Below, piece after piece: positions 20,146 through 31,000 of a DNA stretch of 64,000 nt. Each line of letters begins with the position of its first letter. The stretch's first letter is position 1. The notes under the pieces are model-generated. The model did no database searches. It had not been told where the DNA came from and worked only from the letters and a program-made list of their open reading frames with translations. This stretch comes from Linyphia triangularis (lineage: Eukaryota; Arthropoda; Arachnida; Araneae; Linyphiidae). The DNA lies in assembly GCA_963978545.1 (NCBI GenBank), contig OZ021727.1, forward strand, positions 48,955,385 to 49,019,384. The letters are read 5' to 3'. The translations under genes and the position numbers were made by a program.

Positions 20146-22475
20146 CATCGATACAGATAAACAACTGGATAGACTGCTTAACGTTGGGGAAACGAGCGGT
20201 TGCCACTGCGGAAGCAAGATGCTTGGATGGAGGAATTTTTATTGCCCATGTCGATTTTCTTCGATCTTTATGGTACATTCACGTTACTTTTAATATTTGG
20301 CAAACAAAAGAAATAAGAATAAAACATATTTGAAGAAATTAGTTTAACCAATAAATAAAACTGATCAAAATAATTCTTGGTATAGGATTTTTATATTTGG
20401 AACAAACATTTTAAATTAGTTACTGTCGATATCTGTAAACGTGTTTTATCTTTATTGATTTGAATTTAATTCTTTAAATTTTAAATTACAAAAATTAACT
20501 GTTTTAAAAATAAATTATTATCTACAAGTTATGAGAATACTGTAAACAAATTAAATAGACTTTAAAAAATATATTTATTTTAGAAGTAGAAATTAAAGAT
20601 AATTGAAGAAATACAGTAACCCAGTTGAAAATAAGTAATAATAAGATTGCAAAATGCAAATTCATTTATACTACAACAAATGTAATACAAAAAATAATTT
20701 AAAAGACATATATTTGATCCATTAATTCTGAAGTGGGTCTCTGAAAAAATCTTAATTGTAGTGCATTAATAAAAATTGGGGTTTCTTGTAAAATAAAATT
20801 GACCAACTGGATTACTTTTGGTATCATTTTAGTTTAAAAACCAAATCAAAATTATTTGCCAATGAAACAAATTAAATCATTTTAACATTTACTCAATAAA
20901 TCCGTCTAATATACAACAATTCATTTAAACAAGTATAGAGTAAAATCCGAATGCATTTTTACAATAAATATATAATAAAGTGTATTCTAAGAGATGAAAT
21001 TTGATGGTTAGAAAATTGTGAAGAAACCCGTGCCTTCCTGACACATAAAGAATTCACTTTCTCCTAATTTAATAGAAACACTTAAATAAATAAAAATAAA
21101 ATTCTTTAATTTAGTACAAGCATTTGTAAAAGATTGCAAGAGGAAAGACAATTTCTCTCTAAAATTCAAGGTTTACATTTTTAAACAGAAATAAAACTGA
21201 AATACAAATTGCTTTCGACAGTTTGATGGGACTTCGAATTCCAGCAAACAGTTAAAAAAAGACTTAGTTTTTAAATAGTTCGTTAATAATAAAGAAACTG
21301 ATAAGCTCTGCCGTTTGCAGTCCGCAGCTTCATTATTAAATAAATTTAGAACAGAACACTAGCATTTTGAGTTATTGTTTCAATTTCCATTACATCCTTT
21401 TTTTTTGTTTCAATTACTAAATGCTTATGAAAACGTACAAAAACATACATTAAATAAAACTTATCTAAAGCAAATTATCCAATTATAAATAAACAGAGTA
21501 ATTATTTTATTTATTGAAGCAGTGAACAAGTAGAGTTTTAATTTTGCTTTCTTTTCCCAATTCTTTGCAAAATGCCCTTGAAAACAAATAAAAACAAGGA
21601 TTAAATAAATATAAATCAAGTGTTTTATTCAAGATCATAATATACTATTTGTTCTGAACTTAAAATATATTATTTATGATATGAAATGCCATATAAGATC
21701 AATCATTAACCACGAGCAATCAATTTTGGAAGGGTCATTTTAGATATTTTTCAAAAAAAAAAAAAAAAAAAAAATGCATTAACATATTTGAATGACTATT
21801 TTTTACTTGCCGGTGAAAACTATTGTTTATATTTTTCCGATTTGTGCTGTTGTTGCAATTATATGCAAATCAGTAATAAACCATGATTCAGGAAATCGTC
21901 CCACCACTGGCAGGAAAGCTAATATTTCTGCTGGAGCGTTTTACGCCTTGTCTTGCCATCGGGGCAGTCAGTCCGATAAAATGGACGTACGCGCGTACGA
22001 TGTACGCAGGAAATCCGCATATCCCGTAGGAAATTAAAATCAAAAGTCGTTTTTTTTTTAAAAAAATTTAATTTATTTATGCGCTAAACAGATCATCCAT
22101 CATTTAAATCGAAATCACAGAAATGAAAACAGAAAAGGAGGCATGTTGGACAAGCATCAATGTTTGCTTCCGTTTCAAAAGTTCAACCTTGAAGCCAACC
22201 CAGTACTAATGACCCTAACATTGAAGCTGAAAATTTGCCATTGGAAACTGATGTTTATCTTGCAGTCTGATGCTTCCAAAATAAATGCCAAGAAGGTTTT
22301 GAATTAAACAACTTTAAATCCTCATTAGTACGTAAAAATTAATTTTTTGCAGCGGTATAATTTAAAGCGCACAGACTCGCAGGAAATTTTTGGTAATGGT
22401 ATTTGTGTACGCAGGAAGAAAATATTTTTCTGGAGCCTTGGGGGCAGTCTATCCAGTTGTTTATCTATATCGATA
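20146..22475. mobile_element. 2.3 kb TIR element nested in the hAT transposase
   Basis: Inverted repeats of 31 bases, 30 identical, lie at 20147-20177 and 22444-22474 (core CAACTGGATAGACTGC at the inner side), flanked by an exact 8-base direct repeat CTCCAGAT (20138-20145 and 22476-22483). Removing the element and one CTCCAGAT rejoins the host transposase frame. Inside, the sequence is very AT-rich with an A23 run near 21751-21773. The 81-codon frame at 21792-22037 has no recognised family, so this is probably a non-autonomous element of hAT type. Confidence 0.85.
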
Positions 22476-22483
22476 CTCCAGAT

Positions 22484-22620
22484 GCAAATACTGATAACCG
22501 ATTAACATTTTCACATCCAAAAATTTCAGAGAGAAGTTTGTCATCCCAGTGAACCAATAGAAGGAAATTTGGTTTGAATTAACCTTTCATTGACTCTGCA
22601 TTCTCCTTCCGAGATTTTGT
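22484..22620 (-). pseudogene. hAT-like transposase relic, upstream part
   Basis: Minus-strand frame containing VHWDDKLLSEIFGCENVNRL, which continues in phase into 20137 once the nested element is removed. The HWD..LL..I pattern stands just upstream of the part at 18990-20137 in this transposase family. Confidence 0.7.
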
Positions 22621-23409
22621 ACGCATTTGCAAAAGAGTGCTTCTTGAAATTGGAAGGCAAGAGAGACTGTGAACAAGAGTTGCTAAGAGTGAAACAGATA
22701 GATGAACTGCTTCAATGCCATTCATTATATAAATAATTATCAGAAATAATGGCACATATAAAATATTTTAAAGTACACATATAATACAAAAAAACTAAAT
22801 TTCTATGAAAAACTTCTGGATAAAATTAAAAATATTTCTAAACTGTAAATTATTCAATGCATTTTCTATACACCTGCTAATGTTAAATTGTGGGGGTCAT
22901 TGAGCAACCTTTTAGAATTTGAGTAAGAAGCAAAAAAATTTCCAACATTATACTGCTGATGAGTAAAAAAAAATTAGGAGGTGGCCTGGACTCTAGCTGA
23001 AATATATATATATATATTTGAGCCACCCTAATGCGAGTTGAAGTTCAAATGCGTACCATACAGAACAGGGACTGAAATCATCAACATGCGCCATAGGTAG
23101 GCGGCCGTCTTAAAATTTCCGAGTGCTAGATTAGTTAGCGCGGATAGCAATTTCATACGTACTTCGATTTAGCGTATTTCATCGGATTTTAACCATACCT
23201 TTTCAAAATAGAGAAGAAAAAACTTTAAATGGTTGATTAAGTTAAACATGTATAACTATCAAATGTTTACACTCAGCATTTAAAAAGATTATTTCCATTT
23301 GGACAAACATAATTGCAATGTTTTCTATTAAATTTAAGGGATTGCTTTTTTGTAATTTATCTGCTGCTAATCAATTTCTAGACGTCTGTTTCATATTTAA
23401 TTATCACAC

Positions 23410-24825
23410 CAGAGGATGGCTAGGAGAATTACACTAAAACAGCATCGAAAATCTCGGCAATAGCTGCTAATAGAACGGCTTAAACCGAAGTGCTAATTAC
23501 CACTAAAGTAAATATTGGCGATAGTGGTCACCATACCAGCGCAAATCCTGGCAATTACATTAAAGCAACAATCAGCAAAAGTGACTATCACTCCATTGCA
23601 AATATCAACGTTAGCACCCAATATATCGATGCAAATCTCTACATTGGAGGCAATTACATTAAGCTGGGTTCCCACTCATATCGCGGAATGAAAATCAATG
23701 ACTTTTAAGAACCTAAATAATGTTTTTAAGGACATTAGCCAATTTGCTCTCGGACATCATGTCTATATATAAAATTTTTTAATAAAGTATATTCTACCAA
23801 AACAGTTACAAGTTGGTGCATTCATAATACAAATATGTCAGGGAACTCCTGAGTGAGGAGCGGCCACGCGGGGATAGCAAGTGCTGGTTATATTTTTATA
23901 AATTTTGCAGTTGGGCGAACATCCACAAAAATTAAGGACTTTTAAGAACTGCAAAGCATTTTCAATGACTTTTAAACACATTTTTAGCATTTTCAAGTAC
24001 TTTCAAGGCCTTGAAAACAAGTTCAAAAATATGAAGCACTTTTAATGACCGTTAAAGTAATAATCTATGAAATTGACCATCACAACCAGTAAATCTCGCC
24101 GTTAGTAACAACTATAGAGACGCAAATCGTCGGAATAGTGGCTATTATATCTGCGTAACACTCACTGACAATGAACTCACAAATCCCGGCAATAGATCAC
24201 AATGTAGCAGCACAAATCTTACATCAGCATAACGTTCAGCAAAACCAACCACCACACACCAATGTAAATAATATCGATAGATTCTAGCAATCAGCCAGAA
24301 AAGTGGTCATTACAACAGAAGTTTGAGGGCCCCTAATCGTACAATTTTTTTGGACTTGCAAGCACAACAAAATTATAATGGAGATTTGTAGGAATCTCAA
24401 AAATTATCAAAATTTCAATTAAAAAAAGAACAGAAATCCGTGTTTCAGCTGAACTGTGCTATGTTATATTGGCGCAAAACCTGATGAAAATGAGCATTAG
24501 GTAGCAACATAATTTTCGGCGAAAGCACTCGCCACATTCACAGGAATAATGGCCATTTCATCAGCAAAAGGCCATCACATACCAACGTAAATAATGCTGA
24601 TAGAGGCTATAACATAAGAGAAAAAAGTTATCATTCCATTCATGATTTAGGGAGATCTGAACATATGCAGGTTCCATGGTTGTCAGAAAATTTCAATCGC
24701 CACTGGAAAACAATGAGAAAATTGTAAAAAAATACCGATTTTCTTCAAATTTTGTAAAAAAAATCAGAAAAAAAAAGCTGAAATCTGCCACTTTGCGGGA
24801 GGAATCACATCCCTGTTAGTCAGAA
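23410..24825 (+). repeat. Internally periodic dispersed repeat, locus 2
   Basis: Starts near CCAGAGGATGGCTAGGAGAA, with AAAATCTCGGCAATAGCTGCT at 23447, then TAAATATTGGCGATAGTGG and many diverged units. It ends after AATGAGAAAATTGTA and CACATCCCTG (24809-24818). Its tail (GGTTCCATGGTTGTCAG at about 24671) matches the inverse of sequence at 57020-57200, which defines a shared right end. Non-coding. Confidence 0.7.
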
Positions 24826-25240
24826 TACTCCTTGTGAACTCCCATGACGAATACTATTAAAGTTGGAAAAACACTATTCCCTGTCTGACAATGATAAAGC
24901 CTAAAAAATATAGTTTAAAGTTGATTAATTCAAATTTTGCAAGGGGCAGGTTGTGAAAACTTAACATTAAGAACAATTCTTATCTTAACATTCATTATAT
25001 CACAACATTCTTCTCTTAATTTTACAGTAATAGGTATTGTAAATTGATACTTTCATGAAAATGAATGCTTGAAGCAAATTTTACTAAGTGTAGATGATGT
25101 TTTATATTTAATAATTTTCTCTGTCTCATTCCAACAAAAGTAGGACAGTCACATTTTATCAGTTTTTTATACTGTTTGATTTTCTTTACTTTCTGAACAA
25201 GTTTTTGATTCATGCCCTTTTAAGCATTTTTTTTTTTTTT
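24826..25240. other. Intergenic, no gene seen
   Basis: AT-rich sequence with a T-run at about 25228-25243. I recognise nothing else. Confidence 0.5.
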
Positions 25241-25249
25241 TTTAAACTA

Positions 25250-26127
25250 GGATATTATAGCGCTAACTCCACAGCCATCAGGTGGGCCAATTCGCAAAGG
25301 TATATGCCTATTTCTAAAGCAAGTCGAACATTTGGTGTTTTACGGTCAACCATACGTCACCAAATTGCAGGACAAGCTCCTGAATCATTAGAACATTCCG
25401 GTCCACAACCCATCTTGGGTATGAATATGGAAGAAAAAATAGTAAATTGAATTTTAGGCAAAGCAAAAATGGGATTTCCCATAAACAAACATAAACTTTT
25501 AGATTCTAGTAAACAAATAGTACAAGCGGGAGAAATGAAAACTCCTTTTCAAGATGAGAGGCCAGGAAAAAGATGGTTTGAGTTGTTTTTAAAACGTCAT
25601 CCAAGGGTCCACCAGAAACTCTCAGAATATCTTAGAAAAGCTAGGACAAGTGTAACTGAAGAAAAAATAAGAAAATAGTTTCAGGAAGTGAAAATTCTCT
25701 TGGTAGAAAATATTAGAGTTTGTGAAGATCCATGGCGGGTTTTTAATATTGATGAAACAGCATTTTTTTTATCACCAAAGGATGGACTCATATTACCGAC
25801 TAAAGGTGAAAGTTTTTTTAATGTGGCTGTATTTAGAATCAAAGGAGAGGGAAAAGGAAAAAGCTACGATGAAGAAAAACTCTAAAAATATTAATAAAAA
25901 TAGTAATAATTGGAACTGTAAATGTGTGTGAAGCAAGCTGGATATCAGAAGAAAAGGCATTAGTTAAACATGGATACAAAGTGAGCAATGCAAGAAACAA
26001 TATCACTTTACATGCATTCCTAAGCCTTACATTAATAAATTTAAAGTTGATGTTCCGCATTCAGATGATGAAGAGTATTTTTTTTTTAATGGAATGTACA
26101 GATAAAGACCAGGACAGTGACGACTGA
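25250..26127 (+). pseudogene. Pogo/Tigger-type transposase relic, internally deleted
   Basis: Frames in sequence give a Psq-type helix-turn-helix (KASRTFGVLRSTIR, ~25320), a CENP-B-like region (EEKIVN then ILGKAKMGFPI, ~25430-25490, with a stop between), RPGKRWFELFLKRHP (~25560) and the first catalytic Asp in FNIDETAFFLSPK (~25745). After about 25830 the frame shifts, and the rest of the DDE core (second Asp, third acidic residue) is missing. The tail near 25970-26080 reads WIQSEQCKKQYHFTC, like a PHD-type zinc finger. TGA at 25448 and TAG at 25676 also break it. Inactive. Confidence 0.7.
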
Positions 26128-27933
26128 ATTACGATTTCTTTTAATGCCTCTTTATCCGGTGACGCTGTGATTACCATAACTAGCTCAAAGTGGCCATAAC
26201 TGGTGAAAATTTCAATTTTCTTATTTTTATAAATATATCGGTAATGTAACTTGTCTCCAATTGTAAAAATCTGAAAGCCAATTAAATTTGTTCCAAAATG
26301 ATTCATTTTATAATTTTTCCTATTAATAATTGAAACAGTACCATTTTTTTTATTTAGAGAATTTTTCTTAATGTGGCAATAACTGGTACATCCATCCTAC
26401 TTGGAAATTTTACTTATATTTTAAATACTTTTTATAATTGTAGTTTGCTTTTTTGAATGTGTTCACTATTTTGTAACCTTCACTGTGTAATTATAGTTGC
26501 TTTTACTATAATTTTTTAAAAAGAAACAAATAATGGTTAAAAGTATCTGTTGTGTCCTACGAATATCAATATAACATTATTTTACATTAACTGCTAAGCT
26601 CATCTTATAAAGGATGGTTACTATAAATTTGTTGAAAGAGTAAATTTGAAAACATTTATCATTTTTAGAAAAATCGAGGAGTTACTAGAAATCGACAGTT
26701 CCTTGTTGTGCCATCTGTAAGCGAGTATATATAATTAAGGAATTCCATAATTATGAGTTTTTCTAACCAGTTAGTACTTTTCAATTTTTAATCTATTTAT
26801 TCAAAAACATATTTCTAAAAAGATATGATCTGTTTTTTAAAAAGTATACCAGTTCAACTACTGAAAATGGGTTACCGTCCCCAATAATAGACACATATTG
26901 TTTTGTGAGTATGTTACGGATTCATGAATATCTGAAACTACAAATAATCCAGGGACGCAAAATATAAACTACAATTGTTGATTAATAAATAGTATTTACC
27001 TATCACAATTTGTAATTTTGTGGATTAGGACTAGCCGCGTCACGAAAATATACAAAAAAGCGTTATACAACAACACACATCATATCTTCATATCCTATGT
27101 GAATTGCCACCGTAAAATATGTTTCATTGAAAATTTAAAAATAGTTTAAAAACCAGAATAAGTAATTTCTATTATAAAAACGTTTAAAAAATTAAAGCCA
27201 ATTTAGGAGTGAATATATAAATTATTCTAATTAATAGTAATTATATTTACAAATAAATTATAATGTTTAGCCAATCACAAATAAATATCATATTTAGACT
27301 AAAAAAGCAGTATAATATGACGTCAAACACATAAAGTCTATAATCCTTTTGCACAGCCCTGCATTGTTAAAAAAAGATTGTATTGAATGGCAATACGTCT
27401 TACATACTTGCCACCAATCACAAGAGTTCTTTAAAAATGAATTCGAATTTTCACATATTATTAGCCAGTAACAATACCTTTTATATTTATTTTTACGCAA
27501 AGAAATTTACTCTGACGTCATTACACACAACTACTATTCAAACAACTTTTTGTTTTAAATTCATTCATTCAAGCAAGCTGTGAAACGAAATTTCCTGTCA
27601 TAACATAACAATATATAAATTTATATTTATTTTGATATTTCCTTGTTTTCGTTTCTTGAGCTGTTAATATGTAACAAACTTTACGAATTACACTCGAAGT
27701 TTTCGTGTTAATCATTAATATTAGTATAAGACTAAGAAAAATTGGTATTTTTGGAATGTCTGAACATTTAATTATTTAGTAGGTCTCCGTCCTTCGGCAA
27801 TTATCTCCATTATGAAGCTGTCTGAAAATACTGATGTTTTTGTTTGGCAAAATCATAATTGTGCTGCTTAATTAATGATTAGAACTTCCTGTAATCGTTA
27901 GATGCGGATTCATTTTCCGTATTACATCTACAG
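26128..27933. other. Region upstream of the sulfotransferase gene
   Basis: AT-rich, no coding sequence recognised. The repeated phrase GTGGC(C/A)ATAACTGG at 26190 and 26364 may be the inner end of the pogo-type element. The last few hundred bases should contain the sulfotransferase promoter and 5' UTR, but I cannot mark a core promoter. Confidence 0.4.
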
Positions 27934-28090
27934 ATGGCCAGAGAATGTTTGCATCTCTTTAAAACTAGAATGTTACTTCAAGCCAAAATTTCTGTTATTG
28001 GTGGAGTAATATGCTTTATCATTGTATTCGCTTTGTACAACCACTTTGAGACAAAAATATCTGAGATAGAGGAAGCTAGGCAGAAGTTAG
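27934..28090 (+). CDS. HS2ST1: HS2ST exon 1: cytoplasmic tail and membrane anchor
   Basis: Codes residues 1-52 and ends in phase 1 at TTAG/GTAAGTAT. The hydrophobic segment [17 protein letters not shown] is the signal-anchor. CTACAG directly precedes the ATG, so a 5' UTR intron ending here is possible. A second in-frame Met (residue 13) gives a shorter tail. Confidence 0.85.
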
Positions 28091-31000
28091 GTAAGTATAT
28101 CTTGAAACAATTGCAAATTAATCTCAATCCAACTTTAAAGATTTAACTTTTTAAGAAATATTGAGGTTAATTTTTTGCAATTGCTGTCTTCCTGAAGTTC
28201 AGAAAGGATTTAAAAAAAGTGCATTAAGGGCTACAAACTGAGGTTAAAATTCCAAGTCCGGTATGGATTCTGTGCAAAGAATTATTTACATAAAACTGCG
28301 CCAAAGTATGGCAACCTTAGGCAGTTCACTTGTCATTAATGAAATGGCAGGGCTGCAATTTTTTGGTAAATTTTAACCTAAACTGAAACAATTTTTGCGT
28401 TACACTTTACTTTGACAAAAATAAGCTGAAGGAAATAACCTAATTGGTAAAACTGTCAAGTCCCTGTCAATTATATGCTTAGAGTTGCTTCTATAAAACT
28501 GTGCCAAGTTGTGGCAACCATAGACAGTTCACTTGTTATTAAAAAGGCTGTCATTTGCTGATGAAAATCCCCTTGAATTAGAATCTGCACTGGACTTGGC
28601 ATTTTAACCAAATAATTTTTTAATGGTGTTTTTATGACAAAAGAGAAAAACCATACACAAATATTGACATGGATGGAACGGATATGAGGTTGGCTGTATT
28701 TCCATAGGTACTTACTTATTTGATGGTTGTGGATATTCGAAATGGAGGATGATTTCACCAGATATTCAATAGGCATACTTTTTGCATCCCTATTTCTGTC
28801 AAATGCAAATTATGTGTGTGTATATATATATATATGTTATTAAATATTTTTACAATTTTTAAGAAATCTCTCTTAATATAAAAAAAAACTTCCATAAAAC
28901 ATAATTTAAAGAATGAATTAAAAATGCAACCCTTGCTTTTGTACTTGAAAGCTCCAATTATTTCTAACTGTTGTGACGCCTGATCACTGTAAATTAATGG
29001 CGCTGCGGTCGCTTGAGGAGCGAACGTATTTGTGAAGTATTAAGTAATAAAGGAGAGATGAAGTTACAGTCCACTCGTGTAGTGCTTTATTTCAGCTATG
29101 TTCAAAAAAGAAAGAGATAAATTTAGTTAGAGCTATCGATGGCCCAAAACATTGGCCGTCGACCCGAGGAGATTCAGTTGTGAACCGTGAAGGTTGAAAT
29201 GTGTTAAAATATGAGAACTGTGAAAATTTGAAAACTGTGTTTTCGCGTGTGTTGTAGAAGCTTTGTGCAAATGAGCTTCGTATGACTACTAATGACGATT
29301 ACCGTTGTGTGTGCCTGGTCTCGTTAGCAGTCCTAGCGTGTGGTAAGATCAATATGGTCTTCCTAAATTTAAAAACTAATTAATTTCGCGTGGAAGTTAA
29401 CTTTGTTTTTTAAGAGAGCATAACTTTGTTTTATGAAGTACATTACTTGTTTGAGTATAAAGTAATAATTGTGTTAATATTGTTTATTGAGAGTGTATTA
29501 TTTCCGGTTTTTAAATAAAAATGTCAGGAATTACAAGATTAAATAAAGAGGAATTAAAATTCGTCGCGGAGGAGATAGGTTTATTAGTACCAGAAGGTGC
29601 TAAAAAGATTGAATTAAAACTTCTAATTGAGGAGAGTGAGGTATATAAAAAAGATATTGAATTTGTACAAACCATTATTGATGAAGTGCTCGAGGAAAAG
29701 AAAAACCTTAAGTCCGCTCATGAGAATCAAATTGAATTAGAAAAAATTAAGTTGCAACGAGAAGAAATTATGAGAGAAAGGATTAAATCAGAATTAGAAT
29801 TAGTGCAGTTAAAAGCTAACCGAGAAAATAGCGTAAATTCAATAGATTACGAACGTAAAACAGAGACTTTTGAGTCAATTGATAGTTTAATAAAAAGCGT
29901 TAGAATATTAACAATCAAAGTGCCGAGTAAATCGGAAGGATGGGGTTTCTTTTTTACTTCGTTAGAAAGAGCGTATATTACTAAAAGTGTACCTGAAAAG
30001 TATAAAGCTGAGATTCTGATGAATTTATTAGGGGAAAGAGCTTCTAATATTTTAACCTATATTACTGAGAAAGATTTAAACAATTATGAGGAAATTAAAT
30101 CAATTGTTTTGAGAGAGTATGAACCGACACCCCAAATTGTTCTAGAAAATTTTAAAAGTGCTTCAAGAGAAAATGAAACACATATGCAGTTCGTTTCGCG
30201 ATTAACGACGAGTTTTGATTACTATTTGAAATTGAGAGGTGTGTCGGAATTCGAGACCTTAAAACAACTGATTGTGTCAGATAAATTGTTTCAGACGTTA
30301 GACAATCAAACAGCAGCTCATATTAATATAAGACAAGCCGATAACTGGTTTAAACTGTTAGAATTAGCAAAAGAGTGCGATTTATATTTTACTTCAAGAG
30401 GTAAAAGCATGTGCGAACCGAGAAAGGAGCAGAAAATTTACAACAATAAATTTAAAACCGCTTCGAAAGTGTTTTTCAATGAGGTAAAGAATAAAAATTG
30501 TGAGTTATGTTTAAATAATGAAAATCACCCATTATACGCGTGTCCTCAATTTAGAAAATTATCGGTAAACGAACGAGTTCAAATTGTAAAGAATAAAAAT
30601 GCCTGTTTTAAGTGTCTGTCATACAATTGCAGTGTTAAAAAATGCGGGTATAAAAATTGCTTCTGTGGAAAAAATCATCATAGATTAATTCACTATGCTC
30701 CCAATGAGAACAGAAATGTTGAGTCTAGGAATGAGGCGACAGACCACGGGAATGATATACAAACGGCTGCAAAAAGCAATGAATATGTCCCTTTTTTCCC
30801 CCCCACGGGGCCTCAAACTATGCCATTTGTAGCTTGCGCCAGCTTGGTAGAAAATAAAAAGAGTATAATCTTGTCTACTACAGAATGCTTGATAAAAGAT
30901 AGATTCTCGTGTTATCAAAAAGTGAGATGTTTATTAGACGTTGGGTCTCAAGTATGCCTAATGAGTAGAGAATGTGCACAGAGACTACAACTTAAGAGTG

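Larger units (their letters stand above)
18643..23030 (-). mobile_element. hAT-type DNA transposon, itself interrupted
   Basis: Ends read TAGGGCGATTCAA (from 18643) and the inverse of TAGGGTGGCTCAA (to 23030). The flanking octamers ATGCACAT (18635-18642) and ATGCGAGT (23031-23038) correspond to ATGCGCAT at the uninterrupted site in the sister element (about 39329-39336), so an 8-base target duplication typical of hAT is likely though decayed. Transposase remnants lie on the minus strand. Without the 2.3 kb insertion at 20146-22475 the element would be about 2.05 kb. Confidence 0.75.
18507..23402 (-). mobile_element. Foldback-type TIR element, copy 2, split by a hAT insertion
   Basis: Bases 18507-18642 and 23031-23402 together match the reverse complement of the element at 38224-39547. 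The left piece starts CAGAGTTCATC and has the GAGGGGTAGCGCGCCCTGCC segment; the right piece resumes with GGGACTGAAATC and runs to CGTTTCATATTTA. The 4.4 kb between them is a hAT element. The far end of this copy is lost at about 23402, just before the periodic repeat. Confidence 0.75.

Noticed and set aside
23041..24825. CRISPR-like array because of regular short repeats
   Set aside because: Units are highly diverged, spacers are not unique, and the genome is eukaryotic.
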